The notes under the pieces: model-generated | Told to the model about the DNA's origin: nothing | Databases searched by the model: none | Seen by the model: only the letters and a program-made list of their open reading frames with translations | Assembly (NCBI RefSeq): GCF_001623875.1 | Contig: NZ_LWAE01000004.1 | Location: forward strand, 310,001 to 374,000 | DNA length: 64,000 nucleotides | Direction: 5' to 3' | Origin: Clostridium magnum DSM 2767 | Lineage (GTDB): Bacteria > Bacillota > Clostridia > Clostridiales > Clostridiaceae | Shown: in pieces, positions 7,799 to 16,861 of the stretch | How the letters are laid out: each line of letters begins with the position of its first letter | Position numbering within the stretch: position 1 is the first letter of the stretch | Made by a program: the position numbers and the translations under genes

Positions 7799-8686
7799 TT
7801 AGATTTCCTCCTTATACACGCCTGCAGCTTTTGCTAACTCAAGTACTCTTTCAGCTCTTTCAATAATTGGTTTATCGATCATTTTTCCGTTAAGAGAGAT
7901 AACCCCTAATCCTCTTTCTGCTGCTTCTGTAGCTGCTCTTACAACATTTATAGATTTCTTTATTTCAGCCTCTGTCGGTGTATAAATTTCATTTACTGGA
8001 GCTATTTGTCTTGGATTTATTACTGATTTACCATCGAAACCTAATTGATGTATTAACTTAACTTCATTTTTAAAGCCTTCTTCATTGTCAACATCAGTAT
8101 ATACAGTGTCGAAGCAAGCTATGCCTGCTGCTCTTGCTGCTATTATAAGCTGAGTTCTTGCACCTAAAAGTTCCATTCCATCAGGAAATCTCTTTGTCTT
8201 CATGTTAGTAACATAATCTTCTGCACCTATAGCTACACCAATAAGACGTTTACTTGCCTTACAGATTTCATATGCATTTATAATTCCTAATGCACTTTCA
8301 ACAGCAGCCATCATTTTAGTAGAACCTACTTCTCTTCCGATTTTTCTTTCTACTTCTTCAATTACAGCTTCAACATCAAGAACATCTTGTGCTGTTTCAG
8401 TTTTTGGCAATCTTATTACATGAACACCAGCTCTTACAACTGCTTCTATGTCATCCCTTCCATAAGGTGAGTCTAATCCATTTATTCTTACAACTAATTC
8501 TGTATTTCCATAATCTACAGTTTTTATTGCATTGTATACTAAAAGTCTAGCTGAATCCTTTTCAGTTAATGCAACTGCATCCTCTAAATCAAACATTAAT
8601 GAGTCAGCTCCGTAAATATAAGCTTCCTTAACCATACTAGCATTGCTACCTGGTAAAAACATCATAGTTCTTCTTAAACGTCCCAT
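7799..8686 (-). CDS. citE: Citrate lyase beta subunit (citryl-ACP lyase)
   Basis: 295 residues from the ATG at 8686 ([15 protein letters not shown]), preceded by GGGAGGTAG; an upstream in-frame ATG would place that ribosome binding site inside the gene. HpcH/HpaI-type TIM barrel signatures: [11 protein letters not shown] near residue 40, [12 protein letters not shown] near 70, [11 protein letters not shown] near 125 and [10 protein letters not shown] near 150; these carry the metal-binding Glu and Asp. It cleaves citryl-ACP to acetyl-ACP and oxaloacetate. Start and citD stop overlap as TAATG, a coupling arrangement. Confidence 0.95.
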   Translation of the reverse strand: MGRLRRTMMFLPGSNASMVKEAYIYGADSLMFDLEDAVALTEKDSARLLVYNAIKTVDYGNTELVVRINGLDSPYGRDDIEAVVRAGVHVIRLPKTETAQDVLDVEAVIEEVERKIGREVGSTKMMAAVESALGIINAYEICKASKRLIGVAIGAEDYVTNMKTKRFPDGMELLGARTQLIIAARAAGIACFDTVYTDVDNEEGFKNEVKLIHQLGFDGKSVINPRQIAPVNEIYTPTEAEIKKSINVVRAATEAAERGLGVISLNGKMIDKPIIERAERVLELAKAAGVYKEEI

Positions 8687-8985
8687 TAGCCAACTACCTC
8701 CCAATCAAAATTCTGAGTTACTCCTGCAGCTCTGAAAGCAGCACATTCAACTCTTGCCTTTATTACGCAATCTAATGCGCCTTTATCTGTAGCTATTACC
8801 TTAGCACTCTCAACTCCCATAGTCTCAAGTGTAGTATTTATAACCTTTCTTATTTGTCTTCCAAATTGTTTTTCAACACTACTGTTTAACTCAATCTCTA
8901 TTCCAGCTTCTTCTCTAGGTTCAATTCTTACCTGTATGTCGCTTGATTCCAAAGTTCCCGCTATTGAGACTTTTTTAATTTCCAT
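8686..8985 (-). CDS. citD: Citrate lyase gamma subunit, acyl carrier protein
   Basis: 99 residues, matching the family. AGTLESSDI places the prosthetic-group serine at residue 14, as in Klebsiella CitD, and the C-terminus CAAFRAAGVTQNFDWEVV is well conserved. It carries the phosphoribosyl-dephospho-CoA arm that CitX attaches and CitC acetylates. A strong AGGAGG site precedes the start; the gene overlaps citE by one base. Confidence 0.95.
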   Translation of the reverse strand: MEIKKVSIAGTLESSDIQVRIEPREEAGIEIELNSSVEKQFGRQIRKVINTTLETMGVESAKVIATDKGALDCVIKARVECAAFRAAGVTQNFDWEVVG

Positions 8986-9000
8986 TTAATATACCTCCTA

Positions 9001-10047
9001 TTAGTGTCTTCCTGTGTTATTTTTTATTTTTTCTATTAATCCAGCTGCAGCTCTAGATTTAAAATATTCATAGGTGCTGCTTGGAACTAGTTCTTTAATT
9101 TTATCTATTTGTCCCTCTTTTATATAAGCTCTCACTCTTGAAGCACTTACTGCTTTTCCTTCCAGTTCTAGCCTTGGAACTACTCTACATTCTATACCTT
9201 CCTCTTCGAGAGTTGATTTCATTATTTCATTATATTTTCTTGTAACTTCACAATAAGGTTCTTCACCTACATATCTTCTATTTATCCCTAAAGCAGGTCC
9301 AATATACTTTCTAAATATTTGTAAATCTAATTTGGCATGTGTGCTAACTACAGCCTTTCCATCTTTGATAAAATATGATGGAAATGTGGCACCAGATATA
9401 ATATAGTTTCCTGCTTTATGAAGAACAACATTCTTCAAGTGGCTTGTACCTCTTTTAACAAGTTCATATCTAACTGAAAATGGTACAATAGATGCATCTT
9501 CTGAAACTACAAACACATGTACAACATCGTTTTCACTTGATACCTTTTCCACCAAATACTGATGTCCGAAAGTAAAAGGATTTGCATTAATTACAATACT
9601 AGCTACCCTAGCACCATCAACTCTCTTTTTAGATAAATTCATAGCATATTCTTGTATTCCTTTGAACTTATTTTCCATTAGTACAACTGCATCTTCTACT
9701 CTAGCAACTTCATAAAAACCTGTATTGTTAAAAAATTTTGCTGTACTGCATTTAGTATATAAAAATATATCTGTATAACCTCTAGAATATTGCTCAGTCA
9801 TAAGGTGTGAAACTACCTTGTTTGTTACTCCTAATCCTTGGTACTCCGAATTTACGGCTAAGCATCTTAAAGTATTTTTAAAAAATGATCCCGTTGCCAC
9901 TAACTCTTTTGAATCATAAACACCAACAGTATAGTCGAGATTCTTATCTAGCTTTATACCTTCATTGTTTAAAAATAGTTCAATTTCCTTTCTCTCACTT
10001 GAGTCCTGTAAAAATATTCTTCTATCTTTAAGGCCGTAATCCATCAT
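9001..10047 (-). CDS. citC: [Citrate (pro-3S)-lyase] ligase
   Basis: 348 residues with two domains: an N-terminal GNAT-like region (about 30-130, including NSEYQGLGVTNKVVSHL) and a C-terminal nucleotidyltransferase-like domain with NANPFTFGHQYLVEKVS and the SASRVR motif. It activates the lyase by acetylating the thiol of the CitD prosthetic group with acetate and ATP. It is the first gene of the citCDEFX-oad run; the promoter at 10100-10128 lies just upstream. Two adjacent ATG codons make the exact start ambiguous by one residue. Confidence 0.93.
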   Translation of the reverse strand: MMDYGLKDRRIFLQDSSERKEIELFLNNEGIKLDKNLDYTVGVYDSKELVATGSFFKNTLRCLAVNSEYQGLGVTNKVVSHLMTEQYSRGYTDIFLYTKCSTAKFFNNTGFYEVARVEDAVVLMENKFKGIQEYAMNLSKKRVDGARVASIVINANPFTFGHQYLVEKVSSENDVVHVFVVSEDASIVPFSVRYELVKRGTSHLKNVVLHKAGNYIISGATFPSYFIKDGKAVVSTHAKLDLQIFRKYIGPALGINRRYVGEEPYCEVTRKYNEIMKSTLEEEGIECRVVPRLELEGKAVSASRVRAYIKEGQIDKIKELVPSSTYEYFKSRAAAGLIEKIKNNTGRH

Positions 10048-10071
10048 AGTTCTTACTTCCTTTCCTCTAAT

Positions 10072-10128
10072 TTAAATTAAGAGTTTTTATCTTAATTTAA
10101 TTATAAGACAGACTTCCTACATGACCAA
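10072..10128 (-). promoter_or_regulatory. Promoter and inverted repeat of the citC operon
   Basis: On the minus strand TTGGTC (10123-10128) and TATAAT (10100-10105) are separated by 17 nt. Just downstream a perfect 10-bp inverted repeat, TTAAATTAAG / CTTAATTTAA, spans 10072-10100 with a 9-nt spacer and touches the -10 box. That position suits a repressor operator or a 5' UTR hairpin. Confidence 0.6.
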
Positions 10129-10195
10129 GTTTTTTTGATGTTCTTTCCTGCACTTTTGATGTTTTTCTCATATTTTACCTGTTCTTTTATTGACG

Positions 10196-10223
10196 TAAAA
10201 ATAGGGATACCTAAGTATCCCCA
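10196..10223 (-). terminator. Intrinsic terminator after citG
   Basis: The 7-bp stem GGGATAC/GTATCCC with a four-base loop is followed on the minus strand by TATTTTTAC. It separates the GntR-citG transcript from the citC operon promoter. Confidence 0.7.
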
Positions 10224-10236
10224 ACCTCTATGTTAT

Positions 10237-11130
10237 CTAGTTTACGATTCCCTCAATTAACCCAAGAAAAATACTTACTGCAAGAAGATCTGCAGAGCCT
10301 CCTGGACTTATATTCCTTTCAACAAATCTTGTATTCATAATCTCTAATTTTTTTCTTGCATCCGCCTGGTACATTCCACCAAACTTTAAAAAGTCCTTTG
10401 ATATACTTTTAGCATAAATAAGACTTTCAATTCCGCCTCTAATGACTACATTAGTATCTTCACTTTCTGTCATAATGCTCATTAGCACCTGTAAGAGTAA
10501 ATCATTAATAGAAAGTTGTCTTTTTTTAGACCATTCCCTAATAATTGGTACCGCCTGCTTCTGAACAGTTTCAAAACCACTTTCTACTTCCCCACGTATA
10601 CCTTTGTATCCATATTCTTTAAATAAACGTTCACCATGAGTCAAATTACTCTTATTGTCAATTCCATTAAAATCCTTAACTGTTAAGTCCTTAGTAATAC
10701 TTTTTACCTCATTGCAAACTTCTTCTATAAAAAATTTTTCTTTTCCATGCTTTCTATATAAATTACCTACTGCTCCACAAAGAACTCCTAATGAAAACAC
10801 TATTCCTTTATGAGTATTAATGCCGTTTGTAGCCTTAAACATAGACTTCTCACACTTAATCCCTGGAATTCTAAGTCTATCCATAAGATTTGTACTATCT
10901 GAATCATCAAAGTAAATACCTTCAAGAACACATTCATATAAACCACTATATAACGCCGAACTACTTGCCATAAAAGTAAAAAAGTCCATATCCCTATGTG
11001 ATCCTGAGTTATACCGATCAACTAATCCAGGCTTTGGAGTAGCACTCACTTCATAAAGTATTGCCTTTTGCGCCATCGATGCCACATAGTGGGCAAATTC
11101 ATTATCTTGTATCAAAGTTTTCTTCCTCAT
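10237..11130 (-). CDS. citG: Triphosphoribosyl-dephospho-CoA synthase
   Basis: 297 residues with CitG/MdcB signatures: EVSATPKPGLVDRYNSGSH near residue 28, FKATNGINTHKGIVFSLG near 97 and a GGSADLLAVSIFLG C-terminus. It makes the 2'-(5''-triphosphoribosyl)-3'-dephospho-CoA precursor that CitX loads onto CitD. The ATG at 11130 overlaps the regulator gene by 29 bases but has a poor ribosome binding site; a TTG at 11115 (MIQDNEFAHYV) with GAGG eight bases upstream is an equally likely start. Confidence 0.92.
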   Translation of the reverse strand: MRKKTLIQDNEFAHYVASMAQKAILYEVSATPKPGLVDRYNSGSHRDMDFFTFMASSSALYSGLYECVLEGIYFDDSDSTNLMDRLRIPGIKCEKSMFKATNGINTHKGIVFSLGVLCGAVGNLYRKHGKEKFFIEEVCNEVKSITKDLTVKDFNGIDNKSNLTHGERLFKEYGYKGIRGEVESGFETVQKQAVPIIREWSKKRQLSINDLLLQVLMSIMTESEDTNVVIRGGIESLIYAKSISKDFLKFGGMYQADARKKLEIMNTRFVERNISPGGSADLLAVSIFLGLIEGIVN

Positions 11131-11809
11131 CTTTCATTGTTGAATAAACAATATCTAGTGAAATATCTAGATGTTCTTTTATAAGCTTATCAATATCTTT
11201 GGTATTCTTTTCTTCTATTGCTTTTAAAATAGCCCTATGCTCACCTAGAGCTTTTTCTCTTCTTTTATCATCAGTTATAGAAATATCTCTGAACTTTTTA
11301 ATATAATCATTTAATTTACCAATCATACTGGCTAATCTTTTCATTCTGCTAGCTTTATATATTAAAGAGTTAAATTCTCCAAACAGTCTTATTACTTCCT
11401 TAACATCACCTTGTTTGTTTTTCTGTTCTGTAAGGTCCAGTAATTGTTCCAATTCGTCCATTTCTTCTTTAGTTATATGCTCCATGGCAGTTATAGTTGC
11501 TAATACTTCCAAGGACTGTCTGATTTTATAAACTTCAATAATATCTTCTTCTGAAATTCTTTTTACCACTACCCCTACCCGTGGTATATTTTCAACCAAC
11601 TCTTCTTCTTCTAATCTTCTTATTGCTTCTCTTACAGGTGTTCTACTAATATTTAGTCTCTCAGCATATTCTTTCTCTACAATTCTTTCTCCCACTGGAA
11701 TAATACCACTTATAACTGTCTTCCTTAAACCTTCATATACTATTTCCCTTATCGGTTTATTCTGATTAAAATTCGTGTTTCTTACAAACTCATCCATATA
11801 ATCTGTCAT
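11102..11809 (-). CDS. GntR-family (FCD/FadR subfamily) regulator
   Basis: 235 residues. The N-terminal winged helix (about 18-85) includes GERIVEKEYAERLNISRTPVREAIRRLEEE, quoted here as GERIVEKEYAERLN then ISRTPVREAIRRLEEE; the C-terminal all-helical FCD domain (about 95-225) carries the metal-binding His pattern seen as EHRAIL and EHLDI. FCD regulators bind small acids such as citrate. Its overlap with citG and position next to the citrate transporter make it the likely local regulator of citrate fermentation. Target sites may be the repeated ATATTGTTT motifs upstream of the gene. Ligand is inferred, not shown. Confidence 0.88.
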   Translation of the reverse strand: MTDYMDEFVRNTNFNQNKPIREIVYEGLRKTVISGIIPVGERIVEKEYAERLNISRTPVREAIRRLEEEELVENIPRVGVVVKRISEEDIIEVYKIRQSLEVLATITAMEHITKEEMDELEQLLDLTEQKNKQGDVKEVIRLFGEFNSLIYKASRMKRLASMIGKLNDYIKKFRDISITDDKRREKALGEHRAILKAIEEKNTKDIDKLIKEHLDISLDIVYSTMKDEEENFDTR

Positions 11810-11827
11810 AAAAAACCTTCTTTCTAT

Positions 11828-11915
11828 ATGTAAATATATTGTTTATATATTATATTATACTATATAATGAGTTTTAAACAACAACGAAAAACTTAAAAAT
11901 ATTGTTTCTACATAT
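11828..11915. promoter_or_regulatory. Candidate GntR operator pair
   Basis: The motif ATATTGTTT occurs twice in the same orientation, near 11837 and 11899, the second extended to ATTGTTTCTACA. The latter resembles the TNGTNNNACNA pattern of FCD-type GntR operators. Both lie upstream of the gntR start and next to the citrate transporter terminator. Evidence is motif-level only. Confidence 0.35.
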
Positions 11916-11956
11916 ATCATTTCAATAAAATCACAAATTTAAACTATTTATTATAA

Positions 11957-11990
11957 CAAGAAAAAGTTCCCTTAGGAACTTTTTCTTATA
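11957..11990 (-). terminator. Intrinsic terminator after the citrate transporter
   Basis: The stem AAGAAAAAGTTCC/GGAACTTTTTCTT has a four-base loop CTTA and a T-rich 3' side in both directions. It lies about 30 nt downstream of the CitMHS stop. Confidence 0.8.
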
Positions 11991-12022
11991 CCAGTTAAAT
12001 ATATTGAAACATCATGCTATTT

Positions 12023-13324
12023 CTATAGAGGCATAACCCCTGTAATTACTGCTGCTAGTACAAATATTAAGAATGTACCTATTGACCATTTAGCAGCATG
12101 TCTTTGCCATTCTCCCATATCTACTTCTGTTAGTTGTAATAGTAGATATATAAATCCAACAAGTGGACTTAATAAGTGGAATGCCTGTCCCATTGTAGAC
12201 GCAATACCAATCTGTAATGGAGTAAATCCATAAGCAGCACCAGTTTCTGCAAGTACAGGAAGCACACCTAAGTAGAATGCATCATTTGATAGTAAGAATG
12301 TACCTGGTATACTTAAAACTGCTGTAACTGCAGCCCAATGTGATCCTAAAGATTTTGGAACTATTGAACCTAAGTTTTGAGCAATAGCTTTTGCCATTCC
12401 AGTTTCTGTTAATACACCCATGAATATTCCTGCTGCAAGTACCATAACTATAACTTGTACAGCATTTCCAGCGTTTCTTTCGATAACATCTCTTTGATCT
12501 TTTAACTTAGGATAGTTTATAATAAGAGCTAATGCCGCTGCTACTTCAAATATTACAGAAGATGGAACTTTTCCACTAATTAATACAACCATAACTGTCA
12601 TAGTTAGTATAAAGTTAATCCATATAAGCTTTGGTCTCTTAAGAGCTTCTTCTTCATCTGTTGTAGCAGCTATTTCTGATAAAAATTCATCGTTAATTTC
12701 TACAACACCTAATCTCTTACGCTCTTTTAATCCAAGGTAATAAGCAACACCGATAACATAAATAATAGCTAATCCCATTCCAGGAAGCAGTGGATTTAAT
12801 ATAGTTGAACCTTCAAGCTTTAAAGCTGACATTATACGAGCAGTTGGGCCACCCCAAGGTAAAAGGTTCATTATAGAATTTTGCATTATTATTATAGTAG
12901 CCAAGTAAAGTGGCTTGATCTTAAGTTTCTTGTATACTGGTAGTAAAGCAGAACATACTATCATAGTAGTTGTTGATCCATCACCATCAACAGATACAAC
13001 TGCAGCTAAGATTGCTGTTCCAACAAGTACTTTTACTGGATCGCCTTTTACAAACTTTACAATCGCTTTAACAAGCGGATCAAATAATCCAACATTTATC
13101 ATAATTCCAAAGAAAAGAATTGCAAACAATAACATAGTTGAGGTTGTGGCAACACCTTTAATACCTGTAAGTGCATACTTTCCAATGTTAAGACCAAATC
13201 CTCCAATATATGCAAATACAATTGGTACTACTATAAGAGAAGAAAATGCTGTCATACGCTTAGTCATAATTAAAAGCATAAAAACTACAACAATACTGTA
13301 ACCTAAAATAGTTAATAACGACAT
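12023..13324 (-). CDS. CitMHS-family citrate transporter
   Basis: 433 residues from the ATG at 13324 (MSLLTILGYS); a six-codon extension is possible, but its ATG is part of the GGAGGTG ribosome binding site. The protein has about twelve membrane helices, with the family signatures VSVDGDGSTTTMIVCSALLP near residue 115 and NLLPWGGPTARIMSALKLE near 160, and an intracellular loop rich in acidic residues (about 215-235). CitMHS proteins are secondary citrate-metal or citrate-proton symporters. Its place beside citG and the sensor kinase makes it the substrate entry step for the lyase pathway. A catabolite-repression-like box overlaps its promoter. Confidence 0.92.
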   Translation of the reverse strand: MSLLTILGYSIVVVFMLLIMTKRMTAFSSLIVVPIVFAYIGGFGLNIGKYALTGIKGVATTSTMLLFAILFFGIMINVGLFDPLVKAIVKFVKGDPVKVLVGTAILAAVVSVDGDGSTTTMIVCSALLPVYKKLKIKPLYLATIIIMQNSIMNLLPWGGPTARIMSALKLEGSTILNPLLPGMGLAIIYVIGVAYYLGLKERKRLGVVEINDEFLSEIAATTDEEEALKRPKLIWINFILTMTVMVVLISGKVPSSVIFEVAAALALIINYPKLKDQRDVIERNAGNAVQVIVMVLAAGIFMGVLTETGMAKAIAQNLGSIVPKSLGSHWAAVTAVLSIPGTFLLSNDAFYLGVLPVLAETGAAYGFTPLQIGIASTMGQAFHLLSPLVGFIYLLLQLTEVDMGEWQRHAAKWSIGTFLIFVLAAVITGVMPL

Positions 13325-13398
13325 AATTTTGTACACCTCCATATTTTCGGAAACGATATCAATAATATTTTTTTAACAAGCCTGGCCAGCTGATTATC

Positions 13399-13427
13399 AT
13401 TATATAGGTGAAAATCGTTTTCTACAA
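13399..13427 (-). promoter_or_regulatory. Promoter of the citrate transporter with a cre-like box
   Basis: TTGTAG (13422-13427) and TATAAT (13399-13404) are separated by 17 nt on the minus strand. Within the spacer, 13409-13423 reads AGAAAACGATTTTCA, one base from a palindromic CcpA cre consensus. Glucose repression of citrate uptake through CcpA would follow if the site is bound. Confidence 0.6.
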
Positions 13428-13588
13428 TACACTTTTCGACACTTTATGAATTTCGTTGTAACTTTCTTGCAATTCTTAAAATGGCATTAATATTTTCTTA
13501 AAATAATATTAAAGATTATTAATTTGTTAATAATCTTAACAAATCAAGAATTAAAATTATTAACATTTATAATTTTTATTAATAGAAA

Positions 13589-15832
13589 TTATGAAACTTT
13601 ACTTATTGCCTCTAAGAGTTCAGATAATTCTAACGGCTTTTTAATGAATACATCAACAATAGAATTATAGTTTATATCATTTTTATCAATATATCCAGAC
13701 ATTAGTATAATAGGTATATCCTTTATTTTTTTAATTTCTTTAGCTAACTCAAATCCTTTAATATTTGGCATCATGTAGTCAGTAATAACAATGTCAAATT
13801 TTTTATTATCCTTCTTAAATACTCTTATTGCTTTTTTTCCATCTGTTTCCACTACAACCTTAAAACCAAGATGCTCTAAAGATTTTTTTATTACTTTGAT
13901 ATTTTCTTCACTATCATCTACTACTAATATTCTCTTACTTGAAGTATCTTTAAGGGACCTGTATTTGGAATTCTCATCTACCTCTACATTTACTTCTTTA
14001 TCGACTAGAGGTAGGTAAACTTTAAAATAACTTCCTACACCTAGTTCACTATCTACAGTTATTATTCCCCCATATTTATCTACTATATTTTGAACTACAA
14101 ATAATCCTAACCCGGATCCTTTTCCAATATCTTTCGTAGTAAAGAAAGGGTCAAAAATCCTTTTTTTCGTTTCTTCGTCCATTCCACAACCATTATCTTT
14201 AATCATAATTTCAACATAATCACCCTTTTTCGAAAGCGTATTATTAATGTTATTAGCCTCTATGCCATCAATGGTATTTAAAGATATTTCAACTGTGCCT
14301 CGATTATTTTTTATGGACTGGTAAGCATTTGTACATAAATTAAATATAACTTGGTGAATTTGGGTAGAATTAGCCTTAATATATCCACAATCTTCCTTTA
14401 TGTTTTCTTTAATAATTACATCCTTAGGTATAACTGCTTTTAAGAGCTTTATTGTTTCTCTAGCGACCTCATTAATATTAACTGATTCTATTTTAACAGA
14501 CTCTTTATCATTTCTACTAAAGAACAAGATTTGTTCAATTAAATCTTTTCCTTTTTTTGAAGCCTTTAGTATTTCTTCAACATCTTCATAATACTCTTTA
14601 TCTTCTGTTGTTCTCATAAGTAATAACTCTGAGTAACCTAATATAGGGGTAAGCAGATTATTAATATCATGGGCAATTCCACCTGCCAGCGTACCAATCA
14701 TTTTTAACTTGTGGGAATGATAAAGTTCAGCCTCTTTTTTTCTAAGTTGCTCGGATGATTCATTTAACATCCTTAGATATTCTGTCTCTTTTTCAAGTTC
14801 CGCCTTATTCTTCTTCATCTTAAATAATTCTGAAGTAAAAAAGTATGCAATTACCATAATAATAATAACTATTCCAGTAACTATACCTAAAAATTTACTA
14901 ATGGGCCCTTGTATCTCATCATAAGACATCGTTACTGCAACAACCCAAAAGTAATCGCCAAGTTCAACAGGTGTATATGCATTAAGTTTTTTAACCTTCT
15001 TTAAAGCTTCCTCTGCCCACCAGTAAGAATGATAAATTGCAACACCTTCTTCGCCTTTAAGCTGATGATCTATTAACTGTTCAAGTTCCCGAAAATCTAG
15101 TCCAGGATACATTTGTTTTCTTGTCTCGATAACATCTATACCAATCTGATCTTTTAACTGATGCATAATTATTATGCCCTCTTGATCTTTAACAAGTGCA
15201 TATCCCTTTTCTCCTACCTTTACAGGAGCAATTAGTTTACTATAAATGGCATCAATTTTTATTCCTGCTGAAATTACACCTTTAAAGTTATCTCCATCAA
15301 AAACTGGCTGGTATATATTGTAGATAAAAATATTCTTAGTTTTATCTAAGTGTACCTTTCCAATATGAGTTCTCTTCTTAGATATAGCAATATCAGCATC
15401 CTTTTGAAGAATATCATCAATATTTTCCAAAGCTTTTGGATACTGTGTTACAAGCTCTCCATTCTTATTATAAAAAAAGATTGAATCTACCTCTCCATCA
15501 TTTGCTTCATAATAGGATTTGATTTTCTTATTATACACATCAAGCATTTTTCCATCTTCAATATAAGATATACTTTTAATAAAATCTTTATCTAAAGTAA
15601 CAACTTTTATACTATCTGCAACATCATCAGTGAATAGTTGTATGCTTCTAGATATAGACTTTGACATTGCAAGCATTTGTTGTTGCTGCTGAACTATAAT
15701 TGCCTTTTTATACTCATCATAGGCGAGGTATATAAATCCACTTAAAATTACAACTAAAAGCATATATACAACTGTTCTTCTAATTTTATTTTTTACCATC
15801 AGTTTTCTTTTTAATCTACTAATTAATGTCAT
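13589..15832 (-). CDS. Membrane hybrid sensor histidine kinase with C-terminal receiver
   Basis: 747 residues. A first membrane helix (about 20-38) and a second near 312-334 flank a roughly 270-residue extracytoplasmic region of the dCache type (segments DSIFFYNKNGELVTQYP and VGEKGYALVKDQEGIIIMH). Then come a short coiled coil, a HisKA-type domain with the phospho-accepting His in LAGGIAHDINNLLTPILGY, a HATPase domain with the G box GSGLGLFVVQN, and a receiver domain (about 630-745) with DIVITDYMMP. It lies between the citrate transporter and a divergent response regulator, so citrate or another carboxylate is a plausible signal, but the ligand is unknown. Confidence 0.9.
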   Translation of the reverse strand: MTLISRLKRKLMVKNKIRRTVVYMLLVVILSGFIYLAYDEYKKAIIVQQQQQMLAMSKSISRSIQLFTDDVADSIKVVTLDKDFIKSISYIEDGKMLDVYNKKIKSYYEANDGEVDSIFFYNKNGELVTQYPKALENIDDILQKDADIAISKKRTHIGKVHLDKTKNIFIYNIYQPVFDGDNFKGVISAGIKIDAIYSKLIAPVKVGEKGYALVKDQEGIIIMHQLKDQIGIDVIETRKQMYPGLDFRELEQLIDHQLKGEEGVAIYHSYWWAEEALKKVKKLNAYTPVELGDYFWVVAVTMSYDEIQGPISKFLGIVTGIVIIIMVIAYFFTSELFKMKKNKAELEKETEYLRMLNESSEQLRKKEAELYHSHKLKMIGTLAGGIAHDINNLLTPILGYSELLLMRTTEDKEYYEDVEEILKASKKGKDLIEQILFFSRNDKESVKIESVNINEVARETIKLLKAVIPKDVIIKENIKEDCGYIKANSTQIHQVIFNLCTNAYQSIKNNRGTVEISLNTIDGIEANNINNTLSKKGDYVEIMIKDNGCGMDEETKKRIFDPFFTTKDIGKGSGLGLFVVQNIVDKYGGIITVDSELGVGSYFKVYLPLVDKEVNVEVDENSKYRSLKDTSSKRILVVDDSEENIKVIKKSLEHLGFKVVVETDGKKAIRVFKKDNKKFDIVITDYMMPNIKGFELAKEIKKIKDIPIILMSGYIDKNDINYNSIVDVFIKKPLELSELLEAISKVS

Positions 15833-15881
15833 AATAACCCTATTACCTCCATCCTACATGGTCACTCTGCTATTGCAGTTC

Positions 15882-15908
15882 GATTATAATTATATTACAA
15901 TTATAATC
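15882..15908. promoter_or_regulatory. Inverted repeat between the divergent kinase and regulator genes
   Basis: Perfect 10-bp arms GATTATAATT / AATTATAATC with a 7-nt spacer lie in the leader of the kinase gene, about 50 nt from its start. A possible binding site for the divergent response regulator. Confidence 0.4.
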
Positions 15909-16077
15909 AAACTTTAATCTTTTTTATTAGTATCTTTAATTATATTATAGATACGCTACTTCAGTCCTTAGCACATTTTCCCTTAATATTTAATATCATA
16001 TACTTATATTTTTCACTATTTTATTTTCATTATTACTATTATTGATTTAATTAAATTTTTGTACTGTGAGGTTAAAT

Positions 16078-16770
16078 ATGGAAGAAATTAAAATACTTAT
16101 TGTTGAAGATGAAGAACCTATAAGAAAATTAATTTATAAGATACTTTCAACTCAAGGTATGCTAGTATATCAAGCCGAAAATGGTAGCCAGGGTCTTGAA
16201 ATGATAAATAAATATAGCTTTGACTTAGTACTATTAGATATATTAATGGGCGATATATCTGGATATGATGTGGCAAGAGAAATTAGAAAACATAACTTGC
16301 AACTCCCAATCATCTTTCTTAGTGGTAAGAAAGATGATGAAGATATTATAAAAGGTCTAGATATAGGAGCAGATAGCTATATTACAAAACCTTTTAGTCC
16401 TTCAGTTCTTTCTGCACAGGTAAAATCGAGAATAAAAAGACGTAAAGAAATGTTGCAAGAGAATACTGACTCAAACATCATATTTCACTCTCCTTTCAAG
16501 TTTGACTTGAAAACGTATAAGTTCTATAAAAATGATGTTGAACTTAAACTATCTTCAAAGGAAACAAAACTAATGAAATTCTTTATGGAGCATCCAAAGC
16601 AAGTCTTTTCTAAAGAACAACTTTACCAAAGCGTTTGGAAGGATAATGACAGCGATGACAATAGTATCATGGTTTATGTAAAATACCTTAGAAACAAGAT
16701 TGAAGATATACCAAGTAAACCGAAATATATAAAGACCGTATGGGGGATAGGCTACGAATTCTCCGTATAG
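16078..16770 (+). CDS. OmpR/PhoB-family response regulator
   Basis: 230 residues from the ATG at 16078 (MEEIKILIVEDEE), preceded by GAGG. The receiver domain (about 1-115) shows the acidic pair VEDEEP, the phospho-acceptor aspartate in LVLLDILMG, and the conserved Lys in SYITKPFSP. The C-terminal winged helix (about 135-228) shows LSSKETKLMKFFMEHP and KYLRNKIED. It is encoded divergently from the hybrid kinase and is its probable partner. The kinase's own receiver could provide a phosphorelay or sink step. Confidence 0.92.
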   Translation: MEEIKILIVEDEEPIRKLIYKILSTQGMLVYQAENGSQGLEMINKYSFDLVLLDILMGDISGYDVAREIRKHNLQLPIIFLSGKKDDEDIIKGLDIGADSYITKPFSPSVLSAQVKSRIKRRKEMLQENTDSNIIFHSPFKFDLKTYKFYKNDVELKLSSKETKLMKFFMEHPKQVFSKEQLYQSVWKDNDSDDNSIMVYVKYLRNKIEDIPSKPKYIKTVWGIGYEFSV

Positions 16771-16798
16771 ATAATATTTTTTATCCGATAACATATTA

Positions 16799-16839
16799 AT
16801 AGACAACTTTAAAACACATAGGCTATAAAGTTGTCTATC
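16799..16839. terminator. Hairpin between convergent genes
   Basis: ATAGACAACTTT pairs with AAGTTGTCTAT around a 16-18 nt loop. It sits between the convergent response regulator and AbrB-like genes and may stop both. The T-run is weak. Confidence 0.5.
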
Positions 16840-16861
16840 AATATGCAATTTGTACTTGTTT

